DNA of 64,000 nt from Verrucomicrobiota bacterium (GTDB taxonomy: Bacteria > Verrucomicrobiota > Verrucomicrobiia > Verrucomicrobiales > DEV007): positions 22,078-86,077 of the forward strand of contig QQNE01000005.1 in assembly GCA_003402735.1 (NCBI GenBank), given 5' to 3'. Under the pieces are notes generated by a model, which saw only the letters and a list, made by a program, of their open reading frames with translations, was not told the origin of the DNA and did not search any database. Positions 38,332 through 48,600 of the stretch are shown piece after piece (the first letter of the stretch is position 1; each line of letters opens with the position of its first letter). The position numbers and the translations under genes are program-made.

Positions 38332-39297
38332 TCACTTGCCCAGGAGTTCCTTGAGCTGGCCGCTCATCGCGGCCTTGGCCTTGGCGGTCTCGGCGGCGTA
38401 GTCGAAGAGCGGGGCCCCGGGGGTGATCACGATTTCCGCCTTGTCCGCCCCGTTGAAGAGGAGATGGCGGAGCTGGGTGAAGTTCGGTTCCGGGAAACCG
38501 TCCTCGGTGACGCGGCCTTCGAGCAGGGCCTGGCGCAGCGCGGTGTCGTCGTTGATGATCGTGCCGAGGTGGGTGAGGATGTCGCCCATGTTCAGCTCCA
38601 GGGTGACGGACTGCGGGGAGGTTTGTTTCCAGCCGCTGCATTCCCGGATGGTGCCGGCGACTTGGATGCGCAGGACCGCCTTCGAGTCCTTCATCACCTG
38701 GGCCGCGATCGCCTCCATGGCGGCCCAGTTTTCGCGCAGTTCCTTGATTTTGGCATCGACCTCCTCCGGAGGGACCGGTTTGCCTCGGGCGGCGGCCTGC
38801 TTGGTGTCCGACGGGTCGGGCAGTCCTTGAATGACCCAGGTGCCATCGGCGGATTTCTCGGAGCGGAACAGGGCGGGCATGGCGCCCGGTCCTTCGGCGT
38901 TGGCCGAGGCGGCGGTGGAGAGCTCGTTCAGATTGGGGAAATAGGCCACGCCCTCAAAGGTGAATCCTCCCTCCTTGGTGGTGGCGTATTTGACTTGGTC
39001 CCAGGCATCGATCCCCTTGGATTCATTGACCATGCTGGCGGCAAAGGATTTGGCCATCTCCGTGCCCATCCGTTGCGAGAGTTCTTCGGTGGCTTCCTTT
39101 CCGCCCTGTTCCGCCAAGCCCTGCATCATGGCGGCCATGGGATTGGTCATGGTCGCCTTGATCGTGGCCTTGCCCGAGTTGTCCGGGTTCAAGAGGATGG
39201 TCTGCTCGATCTGGAGGCAGCCGGAAACCGCCAGAGCGGTGAGGGCGAGTCCGAGACGGACCTGCTTGGGCAGGAGGGGGAGGTGGAGTGGGGTCAT
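38332..39297 (-). CDS. Predicted lipoprotein of unknown function
   Basis: A 321-residue protein with a lipobox LAVSGC (Cys27), so it is lipidated and held at a membrane. The mature part is about 295 residues with repeated Met/Ala-rich helices and a C-terminal beta part. No family recognised. It is 33 bases downstream of the Gfo/Idh/MocA gene on the same strand. Confidence 0.7.
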   Translation of the reverse strand: MTPLHLPLLPKQVRLGLALTALAVSGCLQIEQTILLNPDNSGKATIKATMTNPMAAMMQGLAEQGGKEATEELSQRMGTEMAKSFAASMVNESKGIDAWDQVKYATTKEGGFTFEGVAYFPNLNELSTAASANAEGPGAMPALFRSEKSADGTWVIQGLPDPSDTKQAAARGKPVPPEEVDAKIKELRENWAAMEAIAAQVMKDSKAVLRIQVAGTIRECSGWKQTSPQSVTLELNMGDILTHLGTIINDDTALRQALLEGRVTEDGFPEPNFTQLRHLLFNGADKAEIVITPGAPLFDYAAETAKAKAAMSGQLKELLGK

Positions 39298-39330
39298 GGG
39301 AAATCTTCGGGTATCTGGCGGGCCGGGAAA

Positions 39331-40716
39331 TCAATCTGGGATCTCCCATCCTTTGCGGTAGGGACGACGGATGTGCGGCTGCAGATCCGGTCGGTTCTTC
39401 ACGGTCATTTGGGCATGGTCCCACTCCAGTTTCTGGCCGGGGAACCGCTGAGCCAGGACGCCGAGGAGGACCATTTCGGTGAACGGGCCGGAGTTTCCGA
39501 AATGGGATTCCGCTTGGGCGATCTTGCCCTGGATGGCATCCTGCCACTCCGCGTAGGGGCTTTGCTCGCGCGCCCTGGGGAGGGAAGGAGCGGGCCAATC
39601 GAATCCGTCGAGGCGTGCGGACGGGATCACCACCCAATCCCCGGGGCGTGCGTAACTGAAATAGAGAATTCCGTCCGCGCCGATGACGGCCGTGTCGTAG
39701 CGATTGTGATCGAGTCCGTTGAGGATCTCGTTGCCGGGGCGATTAAACTCTCCTTTTTGCAGGTTCCAGGAATCCCGGAGGAACCGGGCCCCTTTTTGTC
39801 CGTCATACCAGACATATTTGAGGCCCCCGGCAAACTCATAGGTCACCGTGGAGACGATGGGCGGGGAGAGTTCGGTGCCGCCTTCCGCGACCGCCTGCAC
39901 GCTGACCGGGGGGCCTGGGTTGATGGCGGTTTGGATCATGGTCATGTAGTGGCAGGCAATGTCCCCGAGAGCACCGGTTCCGTAATCCCACCATCCGCGC
40001 CAGTTGAACGGCGCGATCTTGGGATGATAACCGACAAACGGGGCCGGTCCAATCCATTGTTCCCAATCCAGCCAAGCGGGCACAGGCTGTGGGTCGGGCG
40101 GACGGTCGAACCCTTGGGGCCAGGTGGGTCTGTCGGTCCAGACATGGACTTCCCGGATGGCGCCGATGGCCCCGGCTCTGAGGATTTCGGCGCACCGCCG
40201 GGAGCCGTCGTTGGCTTGTCCCTGGTTGCCCATCTGGGTTTTGACGCCCGACTCTCGGGCCAGTGCGGCCAGGGTGCGCGCTTCCCACAGGCCATGGGTC
40301 AGGGGTTTCTGGCAATAGACATGTTTTCCCGCCCGCATGGCCGCATGAGCCGCGTGGAAATGGTGGTGGTCCGGCGTGCTCACGGTCACCGCATCGACCT
40401 TGTCCCCCAGATCGTGGAGCATTTCCCGATAGTCCGTGTAGAAGCGGGCATCCGGATGGGCGTCGCGCGTGGTCTGCAGGGCGCCGGTCCGGCCACTCAT
40501 CTCCGGGTTTTTTCGGGCATCGGCGACATCGGTCAGACCGACGATCTCGAACCCGGTTTTGGCGCAGCCCGCGATGTCGCTGGCTCCTTTGCCGGAAGTG
40601 CCGATGCCTCCGAGGGCGATTCGGTCATTGGCGCCGAAGACCCGGCTCGGAACGACTTGAAATTGAAAGGCGAGGGCGGAGCCCGCGAGGGTTTGGCCGA
40701 AGTGACGGCGATTCAT
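39331..40716 (-). CDS. Gfo/Idh/MocA family oxidoreductase, Tat-exported
   Basis: A 461-residue NAD(P)-dependent sugar oxidoreductase family protein with a Tat-like leader (MNRRHFGQTLAGSALAF). The Rossmann fold begins at IALGGIGTSGKG. The catalytic Lys is in VYCQKPLTHG, where Gln replaces the more usual Glu, as in many planctomycete and verrucomicrobial relatives. GALGDIACHYM is a substrate-domain landmark. It probably oxidises or reduces a sugar or cyclitol. I chose the ATG at 40716 because the leader begins there; its start overlaps the hydrolase stop. Confidence 0.9.
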   Translation of the reverse strand: MNRRHFGQTLAGSALAFQFQVVPSRVFGANDRIALGGIGTSGKGASDIAGCAKTGFEIVGLTDVADARKNPEMSGRTGALQTTRDAHPDARFYTDYREMLHDLGDKVDAVTVSTPDHHHFHAAHAAMRAGKHVYCQKPLTHGLWEARTLAALARESGVKTQMGNQGQANDGSRRCAEILRAGAIGAIREVHVWTDRPTWPQGFDRPPDPQPVPAWLDWEQWIGPAPFVGYHPKIAPFNWRGWWDYGTGALGDIACHYMTMIQTAINPGPPVSVQAVAEGGTELSPPIVSTVTYEFAGGLKYVWYDGQKGARFLRDSWNLQKGEFNRPGNEILNGLDHNRYDTAVIGADGILYFSYARPGDWVVIPSARLDGFDWPAPSLPRAREQSPYAEWQDAIQGKIAQAESHFGNSGPFTEMVLLGVLAQRFPGQKLEWDHAQMTVKNRPDLQPHIRRPYRKGWEIPD

Positions 40717-41996
40717 GGGGATCGGGGGACGGGGGTGGGGGTGACGAGTTTCCAAAACCAGTTTCGAAGCTGCGCGGTGGAAGGACGATCGTCGAGAAAC
40801 ATCGCGGTGCCATGAGCGCCGAGTCCGGACTGCACATGGGTCACCGGGGCGGCCATCGCCTCCATGACGGGGCGGAAGGCTTCCTCGGAATTGTCAGTCT
40901 GGAAGACGGCGCGGCCGCGGAATCGCTTGGCCCGTTCGATGGCCCCGTCCAGGGTGGCACCGCGCCAACCGTCGCCGTCGTAGTGTTGGCAGGCGTGGAT
41001 GCCTTTCCAAAGCGCCGCGATCCGGTCATCGCGCAGGCCGATGAATCCGCAGGCCAGCGCTCCCCGGGAAAAGCCGGTGAGCAGGATGTTGGTCCGGTCT
41101 CCCCCGAACCGGGCGCAGACTTCTTCCACGAGGCGCCTTGCGAAGGCCGCGGTGTCGTCCGGATTTCCCCAGCCATCCTCCACGGCACCGGCCACGGTGC
41201 GATCGACGAAGGGAAGACCGAGACAGATCGCGCCGCGTCCCTTGGTGATCCCGTGACCGATCACGCATTGTTCCGGCAAGCCGGTGGAGTAGCAACCGGT
41301 GGTGAAGAAGATGTTTCCCGGCCATTCGGCGATGACGGGGAAGTTCGATCCCGGTTTCCAATCCTCGGGAAGGTGGAGGATGGCGTGGGGGGCAGCGGGG
41401 CCCTGACCTGGCAAACGGAAGCGGACGCGTCGTCCCGGTCGGGGCGGGCCGTCTTCCACCGGAGGCACATCGAGTCGTGTGGACGGGCGTTGCCAGGGCG
41501 GGGCGGTGCCCGCGGCCGAGAGGTGGCGCAGTTCCAACGAGCCGGTTCCGTTCCGGTTGCCGATGGTCATGACCTGGATTTTTTGCACCTGGTCCGGGTC
41601 GATTTTGGGGGTGCCATCCGGCCAGGTGTCCCGCAGGTTGCAGGAAAAGTGGCCGGTTTGGCCCGGTTCCAGTATCGCCTCGGCGGGCACGGCATCCCAG
41701 CCGCGGTCACCCACCACCCAGAGCATGACGCGGATCCTGGACGACCCGGTGTTTTTGATTTCCGCTTCGACCGCGGCGTGGCCGCCCAAGCGCCAACCGG
41801 TTTCCGGTGCGGGCAGAACCGCCCAGGCGTGGGGGCTGGTGCCGGGATGAACGGTGAGAAGCAAGCGGTCCCGGTCGGCTTCGGCGGTCATCTGGCGAAG
41901 CTCCCGGGGCAGGTGGGGAGGTGACCAAAGCGATTCGGAGAGAGCCGGTGAAGGCGGAACAACACAGAGGAGCAGGAGGACGGCGGAGAGGCGCAT
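40713..41996 (-). CDS. Exported alpha/beta hydrolase
   Basis: A 427-residue protein with a Sec leader (LSAVLLLLCVVPPSPALS). A beta-rich N-terminal part of about 180 residues precedes an alpha/beta hydrolase with nucleophile elbow GFSRG (LLTGFSRGALACG), an Asp in VFQTDNSEEAF and a late His in GLGAHGTAMF. These fit a serine hydrolase of the PHB-depolymerase/prolyl-oligopeptidase-like group; the substrate is unknown. An upstream in-frame ATG at 42032 is disfavoured because it would add 12 residues before the leader. Overlaps the oxidoreductase start by four bases. Confidence 0.8.
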   Translation of the reverse strand: MRLSAVLLLLCVVPPSPALSESLWSPPHLPRELRQMTAEADRDRLLLTVHPGTSPHAWAVLPAPETGWRLGGHAAVEAEIKNTGSSRIRVMLWVVGDRGWDAVPAEAILEPGQTGHFSCNLRDTWPDGTPKIDPDQVQKIQVMTIGNRNGTGSLELRHLSAAGTAPPWQRPSTRLDVPPVEDGPPRPGRRVRFRLPGQGPAAPHAILHLPEDWKPGSNFPVIAEWPGNIFFTTGCYSTGLPEQCVIGHGITKGRGAICLGLPFVDRTVAGAVEDGWGNPDDTAAFARRLVEEVCARFGGDRTNILLTGFSRGALACGFIGLRDDRIAALWKGIHACQHYDGDGWRGATLDGAIERAKRFRGRAVFQTDNSEEAFRPVMEAMAAPVTHVQSGLGAHGTAMFLDDRPSTAQLRNWFWKLVTPTPVPRSP

Positions 41997-42068
41997 GGGC
42001 CGGGCGACATCCCCTTCACGGGCCGGAAACATCTAATCTGTCGGGAGCGGTTGTTTTCGCTGGTCCAG

Positions 42069-42659
42069 TCAGTTGAGGACGGGTTGCGGCGGCGGGGGCG
42101 CTTCCTCGAAGGTCGCAACCTGCAGCACCGGAACCAGTTCCAAACCCTCCCTTCGGTAGTGGATCGTCCCGGTGATCTTTGCCCAGGTGGCGGGTTTGGG
42201 GGGAGAGGGGAGTTTGCCGAAGTCCAGGGGAAGGGAATAACGGGTGGCGTGGGAGGCGCAGCAATGCAGGAGCTTGCGCGAGATGCGGAGGCGTGGTTCC
42301 GGGGAATCCCCGACCGGTTCCGGCATCACTTCGGCCAGCGTCTGCACGGTCCGCCCGGTGAGGATCTCGCGGACCTGGGGATCGCTGGTGGTGTGACAGA
42401 TCTGGGGAACGGTGAGGAGAAAGTGGCCCTCCGGGGAGACGGGAACCTGGGCTTTGAAGTCGGCCAAAGTGAATTTGCGGGGGACTCCGATGGGGGCGGT
42501 GTGCGGAGGAACCGGAGGTTGGGGGGCCGTCGGGGCCGAGGCCGGCCGTGCGGTGGGAAGAGGTGCGTTGAGAAGCGTCGGCGGCGCGGCTTGACCGAGG
42601 GCGTTCCCGAGCGGCAGCGAGGCGCAGAGCAGAAAGAGGGTGGCAAGGCTGGGGTTCAT
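42069..42659 (-). CDS. Exported protein resembling the DUF1980/YcgQ C-terminal domain
   Basis: A 196-residue protein with a signal peptide (cut near ALGQAAP) and a Pro-rich linker. The body resembles the C-terminal part of YcgQ/TIGR03943 proteins: GRTVQTLAEVMPEP, LRISRKLLHCCASHATRYS with its Cys133-Cys134 pair, and WAKITGTIHYRREG. The usual partner permease (DUF318) is absent. A Cys in QICHT (Cys88) may form part of a metal site. Its start overlaps the stop of the 5,183-residue gene, so it is translated after the giant protein. The family call is tentative. Confidence 0.55.
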   Translation of the reverse strand: MNPSLATLFLLCASLPLGNALGQAAPPTLLNAPLPTARPASAPTAPQPPVPPHTAPIGVPRKFTLADFKAQVPVSPEGHFLLTVPQICHTTSDPQVREILTGRTVQTLAEVMPEPVGDSPEPRLRISRKLLHCCASHATRYSLPLDFGKLPSPPKPATWAKITGTIHYRREGLELVPVLQVATFEEAPPPPQPVLN

Positions 42660-45600
42660 GGGGAGGAGATCGGAGCGAGAATGAGGCTTCCGCTGAGCAG
42701 AGGTGAAGTCCTGGCGAGGGTCTCACCGGGTTGGGGAAGTTGGGGCAGCAGGAAGAATCCCTCGGCACGATAACCGTCCGCATTGCGGGTGATGCGGCCT
42801 TGGTAGCGGACGGTGCGGACGAGCGAGCTTACGGGGTTGGGGATGGTCACGCTTCCGCTGAAGGCACCGCTGGCAGGCAGGAGGGCAAAGCTGATTTTGG
42901 CTGGATTCTGGGAGCTTCCCGCCACGGGCAGGGTGACTTTCTGGATGGCGCCGGACGGGTTGGAGATCTGGAATTCCAGAGGTTGAAGATCACCGGGCAG
43001 CAGGCCTCCCTGGTTGAAGGTGAGGCGGGCATTGGGCGTGGCGACGGTTCGCGGCAGTCCCATGATGAGGGAGCCGCTGGCGGGCGCGGCGTATTTACCT
43101 CCCAGCAGGGTGAGTTCCGTGGAGGCAAATCCCTGGGGATAGAGCCGGGTCGTGGAGGAGGCGGGAGCGGGGGCTTTGCTCCAGTCCAGGGATCCCGCGA
43201 GGGAATTGCTGGCGAAGTTGTCGGTCGGGCTCAACACAATCCTCGGTGTCCCTGCCAGGAGGCTCCCGGTGCCTGACGGTGCGGCGAATTGGAGGATTTC
43301 TCCGTCTGGGCCGACAAAGCTGGCGGAGGTGTGGGTCACGCCCTCGGCGGAAATCGCGGTCATGGTGAAGGTGCCGGTGGCGGCGCTGACGGTGAAGCTG
43401 AGGGATCCGGTGCCCTGGGGAATTTGTTGGTCGCTGCGGGCGCTTTCCGGTGGGGGCATCAGGGCGGTGTAGAACCCGGCATGGCCGGTGGCCGGGGAGG
43501 TTCGGCTCCAGAGGTTGCGGAAGCCGGAGAGGGTGCCCATCAGACGGCCGGTGCCGGGCTCGACGAAGCGGCCGGTGACCCGGTTGGGTGCGGCCGGATC
43601 AAAGACGAGTTCCAGGTTGACCGCGCCTTTGCTTGTGGTGACGAGGGGGCAGGTGGCCAGCCAGCGGATGGCGGGATTCGGGCCGCTCAGATCTTCGACC
43701 AGGGTGAGACCGCCTCGGGCTCCGGATGAGGTTCCGGCGGAATCGGTGCAGCTGGCGGAGAACGCGCCGGAGGTCGCGGTGATGATGTCGAGCCGGGCCC
43801 TTTGGTCATCGATCATTCCGGAGGCGACGTAGGTCCCGGGAATGGTGGGAGGCAGGGGCAGGATGGTCAGGGTGCAGGTTTCGGTGGGGCTGTTGCCGAG
43901 GCCGTTGCTGGCGATGAGACTGATGGTTCTGTTGGTGACGGGCTCGGTGGGGCGTCCGCTGATTCGGCCATCCGAGCTGATGGAAAGTCCTGCCGGCAAT
44001 CCCCTGGCGGAGAAGACGCTGGCGGCTTTGAGCGGGTCGTCCTGGAGTTCCACCTGGTAGCTGTAAGGTTCCCCGACTTGGCCGTTGGGCAGGGCAGCGA
44101 TCGGCATGATTTCTGGTTTCAGAGCCACCACCACGAGCCGGGTGATTCCCGTGTTGGCGCTGATCCCGGCGGCTGAGACACGGCAGTAGTATTCTCCGGC
44201 GTCCTGTGTCGAGAGGTTGTTGAGAACCAGGGTCTGGGTGGTGGCGCCGGTCAGGATGGAGTCGGTCAGTTCGTCTCGCCGATGCCATTCGTATTGGACG
44301 GCGACGGGGCTGCTGACCGTGGCGGTCAGGGTCAGGCTGCCACCCAGCGGCTTGGACAGGGAGCTGTTGGCGATGGTGATGCGATGGATCCTGGCGGATT
44401 CACTGAGGGTGCTTCCGGCAGGATTGGTGACAACGACGCTGTAGGTGCCCACGCCGGCCGTTGTGGAGGAGACGAGCAGGCCGGTTGATGTCGCTCTCGG
44501 GATGGGCGTTCCGTTTTTGATCCACTGGCAGGAAAATGGAGGTGTTCCGGTGAGGTTGCCCACGGAAAGACGGATCGCCGCACCGCCGGCGGTCACAAAC
44601 TGCGATTGCGGTTGGGTGCCGATTTGGGGTTTGCTGTCGGTGTCGTTGAGGGTCAGGGTGCATTCGGTCGCTGAACCCAGGGTGATCCCGCCTGTCGGTG
44701 TCCCCAGGACCAGGGTGATGGTCTCGGCGGGTTCAATTTGGGTGTCGTCCAGGATCGGGATGGCGATCACGGCCGAGGTTTGACCCTCGACGAAACGCAG
44801 CGGGGACAAGGGCACGGTGTAGTCCACTCCCGGCGTGGCGCTCCCTCCAAGGGTGTAGGGCACGGTGCCGGCGGCGAGGGCCGGTGAACTGAGGGAAACG
44901 GTGATGCGGGCCGTCGGTGCTCCTTGTTCGGTGAGGGTCGCGCTGGTCGCGCTGAATTCAGCTTGGGGAGGTTGGGCAGAGCCTTGTGTGACCAGGCGCA
45001 CCGCTTGGCCGAAGCCGGTGCCGGCTGCATTGGTGGCCATTGCCTGCACGTAGTAGGTCGCTCCGGCTTCGAGGTTGGTGAGGGAGACGCTGAACGGGGT
45101 GAAGGTCGTTCCGGCACCCAGCGCTTGGCCGGAGGTGGTGACGCTGTCACTGTCCCTGAAATCTGGCGATGTCGCGATGCGCCACAGCCCGGTCGTCGGC
45201 GTGCCCTGCGGGTTGGCCCTGCCGTTGAGGATCAAGCCGACCGGTCCGGGAGAGGGATTGGTCAGGGCGGTGGCGGTCAGGGTTTCGACCACTGGCAGGG
45301 CCGGGAGGTCGAGCTTCCAGAGATCGTTGAGGAACTTGGAACCGTTGCCGCCGCCAAAGAGCCAGAGGTTGCCGGCCAGATCAAGGAAGCGGGCACTGTC
45401 GCGCCGCCCTCCGGGAGTGTTGCCCACGGCGGGGAGGCCCACCGCGCCGAAGCTGGCGGAACTGTTGACCAGGTTGGCCCCTTTGATCCAGGTCCAGGTG
45501 TTGGTGGGGATGTCGAAGGCCCAGACGTCGCTCAACAATCCGGTGGTCGCGCTGGTGGCCAATCCGTTGCCGCCGAAAAGCCAGAGCCGTCCCGAGGCAT

Positions 45601-48600
45601 CGACCCATGTGGAGGCGGCGATTCGCGCGCCCGGTTGACTGGACGGTGAGGTCAGGCCGAGCTTGCCATAGATCCCCCGGGAACCGATGGTGGCGGTTCC
45701 ACGGACCCAGCGCCATTGGTTGGTCGGGGGGGAATAACACCAGAGGTCCGAGAGCAGGCTGGTGGAGGTGGCGCCAATGCCGCCGAAGAGATAGAAGTTG
45801 CCCAGCTTGTCCGTCCACGCGGCGGCTTGGCTGCGGCCTCCGGGCGTGTTCGCCGCATCGGCGATGCCGACGGTGCCGTAGGTCCCCGTGGCGTTGGTGG
45901 TGTTGGAACCGGTGAGATGGGTCCAGCGCCGGGTCTCGGGATTGAAGGACCAGAGGTCATTCAAGGCCGTGGGCGTGGTTCCGGTGGATCCGAGTCCCCG
46001 GCCACCGAAGAGATAGAGGTGACCGCGCGGGTCGATCCAGGAACCGGCGGCCGATCGGGCCCCGGGTTGGTTTCCGGGGGCGGACGTGCCCTGGGTTCCA
46101 TACACTCCGTTGCTGTTGGCGGTGGGGCTGCCGGAGATGAAAGTCCAGTTGTTGGAGACGGGATTGTATCGCCAGAGATCCGCGAGCAGTCCCGCGGTGC
46201 CGGTGCCTCCGAACAGCCAGAGCCCTCCGTCTGCGTCCTGCCAGGTGGCGGCCCCGCTTCTTGCTCCGGGTTGATTGGCATCCGACTCCACTCCGGGCGT
46301 TCCGTGGCTTGCGGTCGCACCGATCTCCCGGCTTCCCTTGAGATGAGTCCAGGTCTGGGTGGCGGGATCGTAGCGGAACAGGTCCCCCAACAGTCCCGGC
46401 TCGGTGGTGATGCCGAGGCCGTAACCGCCGAAGAGGTGGAGTCGCCCGGCGGGATCGGTCCACATCGCCGCCTTTTCCCGGGCACCAGGCGCGTTCGACG
46501 AGCCGTTGTTGTTGGTGACATTGGGGCCGCCCATCCAGATCCAGTTCGGCACCACGGGATCGATGTTCAGGGTGATGGTGGCCACGTTGCTCTCATTGAT
46601 TCCATCGCTGGCTTTGAAAGTGAACTGATCCGTGCCGAGGTAGCCCGGGGCGGGTCGGTATTCGTAGACGCCGGTGCCGGGGAAGATCACGACCGTGCCG
46701 TGGGACGGAGCGGTGACCCGGGAGAAGGTGAGGGATCCCGGAGCGGTATCGGGATCGGAGGCCGTGAGTTGGCCCCGGATCAAGTCGTTCACCGTGCCGT
46801 CGGCGCTTCCATCCTCAGCCACCGGCGCGGCAACGGCGGTGATGGTTTTGTCGGCGGAAGCGGCGCTGTAGAAGCTGTCGCCGGCTTGGGACGCGCGCAC
46901 GGAGACTGGGCCCGTGCCGGTGAAGGTGAGGCTGTTCCCGGTGAGGTCACCAGGCCCGCTCACCACGGAAAAGGTGATCGGGCTGAGCGCCCGGTTTGAG
47001 GTGGCGGCGAGCGTGACCGTGGTTCCTTGGCCGACGGTGGAGGGCACGGAGGAGCCGAACGTGAGGGTCTGGCTGGCCTTGCCCACGGTGAAGGTTCGGG
47101 TGACCGGTGCGGCGGCGGCGTAGGTGGTGTTTCCCGACTGGGTGGCTTCCACGGTCACCTCGCCCGCGCCGGTGAATTCCACGGTGTTGCCCGTCAGGCT
47201 GGCAAGGGTCGCCCCGGACGTGAGGGTGTAGCCGACCGTCAGGCCGCTGCTGGCTGAGGCAACCAACCCGAGCGGGGTGCCGCAGGTTTGCGGGTTGATG
47301 GCGGCAAAGTTGATGGTCTGGGTGAGTTTGCCGACCCCGCTGGTAGAGATGTCGAAGCTCGCCTCATCCGAGTCGTTGGTGGCGATGGCGATCGTGCCGG
47401 AACGGCTTCCGGCGGCGGTGGGCGCGAACGTGGCGGTGAAGGTGGTGCTTCCGGCGGAAGGGAGGGACGTGTTCAGGCCGGAGGTGTCCACTGTCCAATC
47501 GCCGAAGGCCGTGATCCCCGAGATCAGGAGAGGGCCCGGTCCGGAGTTGACGATGGTCAAGGTTCGCGTGGCACTGTTGCCGGCGCTGACCGTGCCGAAG
47601 CCGAGGCTGGCCACGGCGTCCTGGAGTTCGGCTCCATCGGCGGGCGCGCCGTCGAACACCTGGATTTCCGGAGGCAGCACGGCGGGCGCGACGGCAAAGC
47701 TGTGGCTGATGTCTCCGTTGCGCCGGGTGGCATTTTCGTCCGAGGCGCGGTAAGCGCGGACATAGGAGACGGTGGATTGGGACGGAGTGACATTGACCCG
47801 GATGTGTCCGGAGTTGGGGAGCAAGGTTCCCTGGGTATATTTTCCGTCGCCGGCGCTGCCCAGGGTGGTGAAGTTGGCGGTGCCGGGTTGGGGACACTCG
47901 AGGTAGACGAGGCCGTCGAGGGACTGGAAGGCATACAGGTGATCGTGGCCGTGAAAGACCACGCTGACCTTGTTTTGCACGAGAAGTTGGTGGATCGGCA
48001 TGTCCCAGCCGGGGCGTTTTGCGGCAAAACCGGCGCTGCCATCCGCGTTCTTGCCGCCCCACTCGTATTTGTCCGCGACTTCAATGCCGCCTCTTCCGGC
48101 GACGTTTTTCGTGACGCCATCCGCCAGGGTCGTGGTGCCGCCCACGAGGTGATGGAGGAAGACAAACTTGTATTTTGCGGTGCTGTTCTGCAAGGTGGTC
48201 TTGAGCCAGTCGTATTGCGGTTTGCCCAGGGTCCATTGCCAGGCGTCGTCCACCTGGTTCGGGCTGGTGTTGGTGTTCCAGTAAGGATCGAGGGCGATGA
48301 AGAGAGCGTCGCCCCATTCATAGGCATAGTAGTTTTCCAGGAGACCGAGCGTTCCTCCGGTGTAATCCTTTGGCGTTCCGTTTCCGGTATAGAAGGCGTT
48401 GGGGACCGGGGTCGGGTAGAACGCTTTGCGGGCTTTCAAATTCCAGGCCGGGATGTTGTTCTCCTTGTCGGTTGCGGCGTTGAACAGATAACCGTATTCG
48501 GACTCATGGTTGCCCTGGGTGTAAAAGAAGGGAACGCTGTGACAGAAGCGCTCGAATTGCTGGCGGAAGAACAATGCCCGGTCGTTGAGCCGGGATTGAT

